A stretch of 14,571 nt of DNA, from positions 1-14,571 of the forward strand of contig CANHZL010000028.1 of NCBI GenBank assembly GCA_947465345.1, in the 5' to 3' direction. Both the position numbers and the translations under genes were made by a program. Source of the DNA: Opitutia bacterium. GTDB taxonomy: Bacteria > Verrucomicrobiota > Verrucomicrobiae > Opitutales > UBA953. Numbering within the stretch: the stretch's first letter is position 1; every line of letters begins with the position of its first letter. Positions 7,501 to 13,283 of the stretch are shown here, piece after piece. The notes beneath the pieces are model-generated. The model was not told the origin of the DNA and ran no database searches. It saw nothing but the letters and a program-made list of their open reading frames with translations.

Positions 7501-8754
7501 GCTCGGGAAATCGGTCACATCTCCCTTGGACGAGGTGACCTTACCAGAGTTGAAGGCGCCTTGAGCGAGCCAGAACCAACCCCACGGGGCGCGGGTAAAC
7601 TGGTGCGGAAAGAGATGGGAGTCTTGGACGCCGAAACCTGACAGCAGCACCTCGCGCTTGTCGGCTTTGCCGTCACCGTCGGCGTCGCGAAGGAAGACGA
7701 CTTCGTGGCCGTGCTGCACGATGGCGCCATCCTTGTACGGAAGAACGCCCTCGGGAATGGCGAGCCCTTCGGCGAAAGCACGCGGCTGACGAGGACCGGA
7801 AGCGAAGGGTTGATCGAAGATGACCACCTTATCGCGGGCCTTGGACTTATAGAGTGCCTCCGCGGCGGCGGGGTTTTCATTAGCGTCTACCGGGTATTCC
7901 AGCGCGGTGCTGGACCACGCCCTACCCTGCTGGTCGAAGATCAGCATGATGAATTTACCGAAGTCGGCAGACTCCTTGGCGAAAAGTTCGATTTCAAATC
8001 CTTCCGGAAGCTTGAAGAGCTTCTGCTGCTCCTCGGCCGAACGCCGGACGCCCTGCACGTTATTGTAGCTCGTGTCGCGTTTCGCCGGAGCGGCCGCGGA
8101 CTTCTTTTCCATAGGCTTCACCTTGTCCCAAGTGAGCGCGCCAGGGGTGGCAGGCAGTTCCTCGATGGTGATATCCTTGGCCTGGACCTCAGCCATACCG
8201 CCGGAGTGGATTTGGATACCAATCTTACCGTCGGCAGCGATATTGGGTTCAGTCTCGAGGTAATCGAGCGCCGGCACGCCGTTCACCCAACTGCGGATAC
8301 GGTTCCCTTCCGCGAGGATGCGGTATTCGTTCCAGTCGCCTTCCTTCACGGCCGCGAGCACGGCGGCAGCGTCCTTCGATTCGGCGATGACCTTGTTGCG
8401 GCGGCTCTCGTCGTAGAGCTTGCCATACCAACCCTTACCGTAATCCACCTGATAGCCGCTCATCTCGGAACTGTTCGGCACGCGCACGCTGCGCATCTGG
8501 ATGCCGCTATTGACGAAACCCGTGCCGGTCAGGCGCAGCTTGATGCGGAGGTCGAAATTCTGATAGGACTTCTCCGTCGCGAGGAAGAAGTTCTTGGGCA
8601 CCTTCGTCGTGAGGGAACCGCCGCGAATCTCGCTTGCCTCGACGCGCCACCATGCGGCGTCACCCTCCCAGCCAGCCAACGTCTTCCCATCGAAGAGCGA
8701 GACAGGGGCGGCCTGGATGGTCAGCGCCAGGAAAAGAGTCAGAAGGTAACGCAT
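4522..8754 (-). CDS. Exported DUF1080 / PVC dehydrogenase / HEAT / LamG / cytochrome c protein
   Basis: A 1410-residue multidomain envelope protein. A signal peptide (MRYLLTLFLALTIQA, cut near 15-18) leads into a DUF1080 domain (about 17-200; SLFDGKTLAGW start, WNEYRI and WVNGV motifs), a family including 3-keto-disaccharide hydrolases. After a linker comes a PVC-type dehydrogenase/propeller domain (about 247-606) with an EF-hand-like loop DADGDGKADKRE at 357-368. Alpha-helical HEAT-like repeats occupy about 620-1050, and a LamG/concanavalin-like domain about 1065-1215 (FTVETWVRLDG, WTHIALTRD). The C-terminal cytochrome c has CQACH at 1290-1294 and a probable axial Met1386 in SLMPEG. It probably binds or oxidises carbohydrate in the periplasm and passes electrons to its heme; the substrate is unknown. 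I chose the ATG at 8752-8754 because it opens the signal peptide; the frame stays open 41 codons further upstream. The divergent neighbour is sufT. Confidence 0.9.
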   Translation of the reverse strand: MRYLLTLFLALTIQAAPVSLFDGKTLAGWEGDAAWWRVEASEIRGGSLTTKVPKNFFLATEKSYQNFDLRIKLRLTGTGFVNSGIQMRSVRVPNSSEMSGYQVDYGKGWYGKLYDESRRNKVIAESKDAAAVLAAVKEGDWNEYRILAEGNRIRSWVNGVPALDYLETEPNIAADGKIGIQIHSGGMAEVQAKDITIEELPATPGALTWDKVKPMEKKSAAAPAKRDTSYNNVQGVRRSAEEQQKLFKLPEGFEIELFAKESADFGKFIMLIFDQQGRAWSSTALEYPVDANENPAAAEALYKSKARDKVVIFDQPFASGPRQPRAFAEGLAIPEGVLPYKDGAIVQHGHEVVFLRDADGDGKADKREVLLSGFGVQDSHLFPHQFTRAPWGWFWLAQGAFNSGKVTSSKGDVTDFPSTRMARFRPDGSFFEPTSVGPCNIWGLVLTGEGEAFIQEANDYGYPVMPFHEYGLYPGCADRLAKSYQPKFPVQAPDFKMGGTGLSGLALSDVGVWPKGYDGVMYVANPITSKVNAIRQHRDGSGYRLEKLDDFVTCDDPFFRPIAMTMGPDGCLYVIDWYNKIISHNEVARNHPDRDKQSGRIWRIKPKGFVPQVVPDYTKISSTDLVARLGSKVAADAHLAWQTLGDRAPDAALTGALAAIVRDESAAPARRIQALWVLGEQKQEVGGFVSVLLSSANRNVRREAVNALRHAGVADLAVLTSLTADADAEVRAAAIKTLGEASAKSPAALGAMMRFVGPSLDAPVAADRSGKPIKVGVAYEREFERFLVRMYLERQPEAVAAFLASNEAKSLPAEGRMFAALALDAKVGAPLVAELVGQLNRAPGPDELFAVAKTLDQPASVAVLRKLLADAAVRSRVVELLLVTRTDLDPAKVGPVVAEAAKALLAQGVAERALAAQLIGGFQLLALEDDLLALVAREDSRRDALTGLQQLRTTKPEAIAALVGTAPAEVSNLALRALVASRSPQASVLAMKLYPKLSVNDRKVVLDGISGTKAGAKAIAAGLADKSIAVADIEIPVAEKLAIALGDSPELAIVSAQLGGVFRSVLALDGTDEAVANANISLKGPFTVETWVRLDGKVDNKASILGAPGKLDLNFFSGSFRAYFGGIIRDGVTSSKPVSSGIWTHIALTRDIAGILRIYQDGDLTGTSKVAVPHDLTGLTIGWSGPKGGPLGAFAEYRIWNVERKPAEVRTNMTRTFAGEQLPASLVFASASDASWGKLGKGAKIVRTTDAPPLLNGEQFAALEKKTARYTTLASKAGDPAKGKAVVALCQACHMINGQGGQIGPNLSGAGAMGVEAVIRNIIDPNAAIEAAYRIFQVKLKAGEVIEAFYVSEDATAYVLRQPGGADRRVPKSEVSSTKYLRRSLMPEGLLDGFTDEQVTDLFAYLKTLK

Positions 8755-8773
8755 GGGGGAAGGGGTTATGACG

Positions 8774-8801
8774 AAGTTAGCCGAACTCGGACACCCTTCA
8801 A
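8774..8801 (-). promoter_or_regulatory. Putative promoter of the cytochrome protein gene
   Basis: TTGAAG (8796-8801), 16 bases, then TAACTT (8774-8779) on the minus strand, giving a predicted start near 8767 and a leader of about 13 bases before the ATG at 8754. The leader is C-rich and has no Shine-Dalgarno sequence. The rest of the 147-base divergent gap to sufT shows no palindrome or other strong signal. Confidence 0.35.
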
Positions 8802-8901
8802 CCCTGCTCGTCACCGCGGCATGCAACCTGACTACCCTCAAAAGCACATCGTGTCGCACGCCACGCTTGCGTCCCAAGGCCTAACCGCCTGTTTTCTCTG
8901 C

Positions 8902-9447
8902 ATGTCCACCAGCCACAAACTCCTCCGCGACTGCGCCGCGACCCTGATCCCCGCCGGGGACATCGTCGTACTGGAGGCGGGCACGGAAGTCACGGTCACC
9001 CAGGCCCTCGGCGGCTCGGTCACTGTCCGGACCCCGATGGGCCTCTTCCGCGTTGCCCCTGTCGACATCGAGGCTCTCGGCACCGAAGCAGTCGCCCAGT
9101 ATGCCAAGAAAGATGAAGCCGTCCTCACGGGGCCGGTGAACCAAGAAGCCCTCTGGGAATCACTCAAGGGCTGCTTTGATCCGGAGATTCCGGTGAACAT
9201 CGTGGACCTAGGGTTGATCTATCACCTCGAACTATCGCCTGGCGAACGTGGCGGACAGAAGGTCGCCGCCAAGATGACGCTCACCGCGCAAGGTTGCGGC
9301 ATGGGCCCCGTCATCGCCGCCGACGCGAAGTCCAAACTCGAAGCCCTGCCGGGCGTCGAGTCCGCCGAAGTCGAAATCGTCTGGGACCCGGTTTGGAATC
9401 CGCGCATGATCTCCGACGCCGGCCGCAAGCAGCTCGGTCTCGAGTGA
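8902..9447 (+). CDS. sufT: Fe-S cluster assembly protein SufT (long form, DUF59/MIP18)
   Basis: A 181-residue protein of the long SufT type, a DUF59/MIP18 family factor implicated in maturation or delivery of Fe-S clusters in the cytoplasm. The N-terminal part (1-65) has the SufT-specific LLRDCAATLIPAGD and TQALGGSVTV blocks. The DUF59 domain (about 82-170) has CFDPEIPVNIVDLGLIY and MTLTAQGCGMG with the conserved Cys132. The ATG at 8902 fits the usual SufT N-terminus; an in-frame ATG at 8821 would add 27 residues of unlikely sequence. There is no Shine-Dalgarno sequence. Its TGA shares one base with the ATG of hemW, so the two are translationally coupled. No other suf genes are in the window. 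Confidence 0.93.
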   Translation: MSTSHKLLRDCAATLIPAGDIVVLEAGTEVTVTQALGGSVTVRTPMGLFRVAPVDIEALGTEAVAQYAKKDEAVLTGPVNQEALWESLKGCFDPEIPVNIVDLGLIYHLELSPGERGGQKVAAKMTLTAQGCGMGPVIAADAKSKLEALPGVESAEVEIVWDPVWNPRMISDAGRKQLGLE

Positions 9448-10586
9448 TGCCTGCGACCGTCCAGTCCGCGACGGCCCTCTACCTGCACGTCCCGTTCTGC
9501 GCGTCGTCCTGCGACTTCTGCTCGTTCTACCAGGAGCAGCCCAAGCGCGGCGAGATCGACCGCTACCTCTCCGCGATCGAACGCGAGCTGGAGCTTCATC
9601 CACCCGGTCACGTGGAGACCGCCTTCTGGGGCGGCGGTACACCCGGACTACTACCGGCGGAAGACCTATTGCGACTCGGCCATGCGATGACCAAGGCCGC
9701 AGGTCGGCCCGGAGAGTGGACCGTCGAGCTCGCGCCTTCGTCCGTGCGGGCCGACAAGCTTGCCGCGCTCAAGGAGATTGGCGTCACACGTGTCTCGATG
9801 GGCGTACAGAGCTTCGATGACGCCACGCTCGACGCACTCGGCCGTCGTCATTCCCCCAAGCAGATTATGGAGGCCTGGGAACTCATCGAGGACGCCGGCT
9901 TCGCTTCGCGCAACCTCGACCTAATCTTCGCGATTCCTGGCCAGGACGAGAAGCGGTGGACCGACGACCTGCATCGGGCGATGTCGCTCAAGCCGGACCA
10001 TCTCTCGACCTATTGCCTGACCTTTGAAGAAGACACCGCGATGTTCGTGAAGCTCTCCCAAGGCAAGGTGAAGATCGACCGTGAACTCGAGGCCCGCCTA
10101 TACCGCGGCACCTGGGAAACGCTCGAGGTGAATGGCTACGCGCAATACGAGACCTCAAACTTCGCGCGCACTGGTCATGCTTGTCGGCATAACCTGATCA
10201 CCTGGGAGATGGGTGCTTGGATCGGCTATGGTCCGTCCGCTTCATCGCAGTGGGGCGCCCGCCGCTGGACGAACCCATCGAATCTCGATCAATGGATCAA
10301 TGGCATCGAAGCCAGCCAGCCCGTGCTCGAACAAGTGAAGGACCTCAGCCCCGCCGATCTGCTCTGCGATGCGCTCGTCTTCGGCCTGCGCCTCAACGCG
10401 GGCGTCGACCCCTTCGCGCTCGCTGCGCGTTTCGTGACGCCATTGCCGCAAGGCGTGCGGACCCTCTTCGCGAACCTAGTCGAGGAAGGGCTCATGGAGC
10501 TCGCCGGCACGCACTTCCGTCTGACCGGCGAAGGCCGTATGCGGGCCGATGCCGTCGGCGTAGCGGTGCTGGGACAGTTCGACTGA
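9447..10586 (+). CDS. hemW: Radical SAM heme chaperone HemW-like protein
   Basis: A 379-residue radical SAM protein of the HemN/HemW family, formerly called oxygen-independent coproporphyrinogen III oxidase-like. HemW binds a [4Fe-4S] cluster and heme and is thought to hand heme to cytochromes. Seen: CASSCDFC (Cys18, 22, 25) as the CxxxCxxC cluster motif, the SAM-contacting GGGTP at 62-66, the VSMGVQSFDD block at 116-125, and the C-terminal YETSNFAR...CRHN region. It lacks the extra cysteine and the length of true HemN. The HNxxYW heme motif of HemW appears as HNLITW (248-253), with Thr for Tyr. The start codon overlaps the sufT stop (TGATG), so it is translated by coupling. The product needs an Fe-S cluster, consistent with its partner gene. 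Confidence 0.9.
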   Translation: MPATVQSATALYLHVPFCASSCDFCSFYQEQPKRGEIDRYLSAIERELELHPPGHVETAFWGGGTPGLLPAEDLLRLGHAMTKAAGRPGEWTVELAPSSVRADKLAALKEIGVTRVSMGVQSFDDATLDALGRRHSPKQIMEAWELIEDAGFASRNLDLIFAIPGQDEKRWTDDLHRAMSLKPDHLSTYCLTFEEDTAMFVKLSQGKVKIDRELEARLYRGTWETLEVNGYAQYETSNFARTGHACRHNLITWEMGAWIGYGPSASSQWGARRWTNPSNLDQWINGIEASQPVLEQVKDLSPADLLCDALVFGLRLNAGVDPFALAARFVTPLPQGVRTLFANLVEEGLMELAGTHFRLTGEGRMRADAVGVAVLGQFD

Positions 10587-10646
10587 GACGACAGGACATA
10601 GACGGTTGCGGTCTCTCGCCCAGGCTACATATCTGCATCAACCCCG

Positions 10647-11927
10647 ATGCACCCTACCCTTTACTTGCCTATCATCCTGCTGAGCATGGTTGCAGCTCAA
10701 GCCGTTGATCTCGCGGGCTGGACCGAGAAAGCCCCACGCGATGAAATTCGCCCAAGCTTCTCACACGAAGCCCAGACTCTCGTCATCACGCAAGACGGCC
10801 GAGAAGGACTGGACGGATGGTATCAGCAGACGTTCCCCGTCAAAGGTGGTGACTTCATGAAGTTCAGCGCCGCGCGCAAGACAACCGGCGTCGACAACCC
10901 GCGCCATAGCGGACTCGCCCGCATCGTCTGGTCGGACGCCAAGGGCAAAGGCGTCCCGTCCTCTACCCCCGGTGCCAGCGCTGAGCCAGAGCATCCGATG
11001 GACGGAACCATCGATGCGCTGGGCCGCAGCACGCTCTCGGGTGTCTACCAAGTGCCGCCCAAAGCCACTCAGGCGACGATTGAACTCCACCTCCAACACG
11101 CCCCCAAAGGTCGGGTGGAGTGGAGTGAAATCACGTTCGAGAGAACGACCGCCCCCGCCGCCCGCAAGGTCCGGCTCGCGGCCTTGCAATACCTTCCCAC
11201 CGGAAAATCCCCGCGGCAGAATTGCGAAGAGTACGTACCGATGATCGCCGAGGCCGCCCAGCAAAAGGCCGATCTGATTGTACTCGGAGAGACCGTGCCC
11301 TACGCGCGCACGGGACTAACTCCCGTCCAAACTGCCGAACTAATCCCCGGTCCGACTACGCAATTCTTCGGCGAAGTCGCCAAGAAGCACTCCATCCATA
11401 TCGCCCTCAGTCTCTACGAGCGCGATAGCAGTTTGATTTATAATACCGCGGTGCTCCTCAGCCCCGAAGGCAAGCTCCTCGGTAAATATCGAAAGGTCTG
11501 CCTACCGCACGGCGAAGTCGAGAAAGGCGTCGCCCCGGGCTCCGACTACCCCGTCTTCGACACGAAGTTCGGCAAGGTCGGCCTGATGATCTGTTACGAC
11601 GGATTCTATCCCGAAGTCGCGCGCGCCCTCACAGCCAATGGTGCCGAGATTATCGCCTGGCCGGTCTGGGGTTGCGATCCCCTACTCGCCCGCGCCCGTG
11701 CTTGCGAGAACCGCGTCTACGTCGTCAGCAATACCTTCACCGACCCCAAGAATAACTGGATGATGTCGGCGGTCATTGATCCCGCCGGCAAAGTCGTTGC
11801 CCAAGCTATGGAAAACGGCGCGGTGGTGATCCATGAAGCGGACCTTTCGAAGCCGCTCGTTGGTCCCTACAATCTAGGCGACTTCCACGACATCGTGCAG
11901 CGCCACCGCCCAGGGTCGCAGAAGTAA
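10647..11927 (+). CDS. Secreted carbon-nitrogen hydrolase (nitrilase superfamily) with N-terminal beta domain
   Basis: A 426-residue exported amidohydrolase. A signal peptide (LYLPIILLSMVAAQA, cut near 19) precedes a region of about 150 residues that looks like a beta-sandwich ligand-binding domain (about 21-170, ending RVEWSEITFER). The nitrilase domain (about 174-415) starts VRLAALQYLP and carries the full catalytic triad: Glu215 in LGETV, Lys283 in YRKVCLP, Cys316 in MICYDGF. It should hydrolyse a C-N bond of an amide or N-carbamoyl compound outside the cytoplasm; the substrate cannot be read from sequence. The ATG at 10647 is chosen because it opens the signal peptide. Only 60 bases separate it from hemW, so it may be read from the same transcript; no Shine-Dalgarno sequence is visible. 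Its stop is 7 bases from the convergent DUF3050 stop. Confidence 0.9.
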   Translation: MHPTLYLPIILLSMVAAQAVDLAGWTEKAPRDEIRPSFSHEAQTLVITQDGREGLDGWYQQTFPVKGGDFMKFSAARKTTGVDNPRHSGLARIVWSDAKGKGVPSSTPGASAEPEHPMDGTIDALGRSTLSGVYQVPPKATQATIELHLQHAPKGRVEWSEITFERTTAPAARKVRLAALQYLPTGKSPRQNCEEYVPMIAEAAQQKADLIVLGETVPYARTGLTPVQTAELIPGPTTQFFGEVAKKHSIHIALSLYERDSSLIYNTAVLLSPEGKLLGKYRKVCLPHGEVEKGVAPGSDYPVFDTKFGKVGLMICYDGFYPEVARALTANGAEIIAWPVWGCDPLLARARACENRVYVVSNTFTDPKNNWMMSAVIDPAGKVVAQAMENGAVVIHEADLSKPLVGPYNLGDFHDIVQRHRPGSQK

Positions 11928-11934
11928 GGCTGAC

Positions 11935-12699
11935 TCAGGCGAGCTCCGCAGCGATCGCATCCCAGAGGGAGATACGTGCCTCGATGGCGGCGACGGAAGC
12001 CTCGGCGGCTTCGTCCCACTTGCGGTCATCGTCACCGCAAAGCAGTTCGACCATGCGGAGCGAGATGGCGCCATGATGGCCGCCGTCGACCTCGATGTGT
12101 CGCTCGAGGTAATAGCGGAAGGTATCGAGTTTGCCTGGGTATTCGCGACTGAGTCGCGTGACCAGTTCGGTGAACATATCCGGGATCAGGTCTTCTCGGC
12201 CGAAGGTGAAGGCTGCGGCGACCTCGTGCGACTTACCGTTGGTGGCCAGGGCGAAGGTCGAGCCGGAGAAAGCGGCGGCGCCAGCCGGGACGCCGGCGGA
12301 GACCAGCGCGGCGGCGGTCGAGCCACCTGCCCGGACGGAGGCGAGCGCCTTATCGACGGCGGACGTATCGGAACCGGCCTCGCGCATCGCACGAAGATAG
12401 AGATCGAAGTGCGCGATACGGCCACCGCGCGGATCGACGTCGGATTCTTCACCGCAGACGATTTCATTGATCAGGAAGCGAATCTCGGCATCGCCGACGG
12501 GCACCCAAGGGACAGTCACGCATGTCAGGTCACGCTGGAGGCGCTTCAAGAGCGACATGAAATCCCAGACCGCGAAGACGTGCGAACGCATGAACACGCG
12601 GACGTCGTCGAGCGAGGCCATCCGGGCATACAGCGGGTGCGCGAGGAGGCGGGCACGGGCTGGCGCGATGCGGGAGCGGATGGTTTCGAGGCGAGACAT
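11935..12699 (-). CDS. DUF3050 family protein (heme-oxygenase-like fold)
   Basis: A 254-residue cytoplasmic protein matching DUF3050 along its whole length: HPLY at 21-24, FMRSHVFAVWDFMSLLKRLQ at 36-55, the LINEIVCGEESD block at 76-87, AHFDLYL at 96-102, AAAFTFGRED at 161-170, and YLERHIEVDGGHHG at 197-210. The family is predicted to adopt the heme-oxygenase-like helical bundle. The repeated Glu/His/Asp clusters (Glu84/85, His97, Glu169, Glu199, His201, Asp205, His208/209) would suit a di-metal centre as in heme-oxygenase-like diiron oxygenases. That is inference; no substrate is known. The ATG at 12697-12699 lacks a Shine-Dalgarno sequence. The left arm of the S23 cassette begins 50 bases upstream of this start and may have displaced or carry its promoter. 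Confidence 0.88.
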   Translation of the reverse strand: MSRLETIRSRIAPARARLLAHPLYARMASLDDVRVFMRSHVFAVWDFMSLLKRLQRDLTCVTVPWVPVGDAEIRFLINEIVCGEESDVDPRGGRIAHFDLYLRAMREAGSDTSAVDKALASVRAGGSTAAALVSAGVPAGAAAFSGSTFALATNGKSHEVAAAFTFGREDLIPDMFTELVTRLSREYPGKLDTFRYYLERHIEVDGGHHGAISLRMVELLCGDDDRKWDEAAEASVAAIEARISLWDAIAAELA

Positions 12700-12749
12700 G
12701 GAGTGGAGGGTAAGAGAGGCGGACGAAAGGCAAGCAGGAGGAAGGAGTT

Positions 12750-12790
12750 GATGGCTGGACCGATGACAGAGGACTGAATCGATGGCAGAT
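12750..12790 (+). repeat. Left arm of the inverted repeat around the S23 gene
   Basis: Matches the reverse complement of 13243-13283 without gaps at 33 of 41 positions. The best core, 12766-12784, matches 18 of 19 and includes ACAGAGGACTGA. Within the arm the words CGATGACAG (12761) and CGATGGCAG (12780) form a direct repeat 19 bases apart. Confidence 0.85.
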
Positions 12791-12856
12791 TCCCCTAGGC
12801 TTCAACTGGGTAACAGCCTTCGTTGCGATGAGATGTCGAAGCGGACATCCCGACAC

Positions 12857-13237
12857 ATGGAAATGACGCAGGACGGGCCACCTTATCGGCAGCTGAAAGC
12901 ATGGATTGAGGCTAGGGACCTTGCGGAGGCTACATATAGGGTATGCGCCCGACGGGCAGGTTTGATTGACCGTGGCCTCGCCGACCAGATACGCAGGGCG
13001 GCCATCTCGATTCCATCGAACATAGCCGAAGGCAATGGGCGGGGTTCGAACAGAGACTCATTGAGATTTCTCTACATCGCCCGCGGCTCGCTCTGCGAAC
13101 TTGAGACACAGGTCGAAGTCTGCCTTAGGTTAGATATCATTCCAGCCGAAGACGCACATTCCCTCAACAATCGCATGGCGCTCGTCGGCCGACTCATCGG
13201 CGGCCTAATCACCTACCGCAAATCCAGGCCCGACTAA
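12857..13237 (+). CDS. Four-helix-bundle protein, 23S rRNA intervening-sequence (S23) family
   Basis: A 126-residue S23-family protein, all helical. Hallmarks are the LKAWIEARDLAEATYRV first helix, LADQIRRAAISIPSNIAEGNGR (about 46-67, the family signature including SIPSNIAEG), and the LCELETQVEVCLRL helix with its conserved ELETQ. Such proteins were first found encoded in insertions within 23S rRNA genes and also occur as solitary genes; they form pentameric bundles and are related to the Avd protein of diversity-generating retroelements. Their role is unknown. I start at 12857 because the family usually begins about 10 residues before the first helix; in-frame ATGs at 12833 and 12782 would extend it to 134 or 151 residues. 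Seven of 17 Arg codons are AGG/AGA, against one of 14 in the nearby smpB, a sign of transfer. It stands alone between inverted arms. Confidence 0.9.
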   Translation: MEMTQDGPPYRQLKAWIEARDLAEATYRVCARRAGLIDRGLADQIRRAAISIPSNIAEGNGRGSNRDSLRFLYIARGSLCELETQVEVCLRLDIIPAEDAHSLNNRMALVGRLIGGLITYRKSRPD

Positions 13238-13242
13238 GCCCC

Positions 13243-13283
13243 ATCCGTCATCGACTCAGTCCTCTGTAATCGACCCCGTCATC
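13243..13283 (-). repeat. Right arm of the inverted repeat around the S23 gene
   Basis: Inverted copy of 12750-12790, beginning 5 bases after the S23 stop codon and running 5 bases into the 3' end of trmL, including its TGA. The core 13249-13267 matches the left arm at 18 of 19 positions. The arm also holds an internal direct repeat, ATCGAC at 13250 and 13269. Confidence 0.85.

Larger units (their letters stand above)
12750..13283 (+). mobile_element. Candidate S23 cassette bounded by 41-base inverted repeats
   Basis: A 534-base unit between the DUF3050 start and the trmL stop, consisting of two inverted arms (12750-12790 and 13243-13283) and one plus-strand S23-type gene that nearly fills the interior. 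The gene is antisense to both neighbours and uses rare codons unlike theirs. The layout recalls the S23-encoding intervening sequences of some 23S rRNA genes, whose ends also pair. I see no transposase and no clear target-site duplication, so mobility is inference; the transcript could instead simply fold into a stem with the gene in the loop. Confidence 0.5.

Noticed and set aside
6841..7641. 266-residue plus-strand frame inside the cytochrome gene
   Set aside because: Complement of a well-supported coding region; no recognisable motif.
4522..8877. Upstream extension of the cytochrome protein to 1451 residues, starting at 8877
   Set aside because: The extra 41 residues put non-signal, arginine-rich sequence before a clear signal peptide that begins at 8754, and would run over most of the divergent gap.
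7705..9447. 580-residue plus-strand reading of which sufT is the end
   Set aside because: Everything before 8902 is antisense to the cytochrome gene, resembles no family I know, and is typical of open shadow frames in GC-rich DNA.
12857..13237. Avd accessory protein of a diversity-generating retroelement
   Set aside because: Avd shares the four-helix fold, but there is no reverse transcriptase, template repeat or variable repeat in the window.
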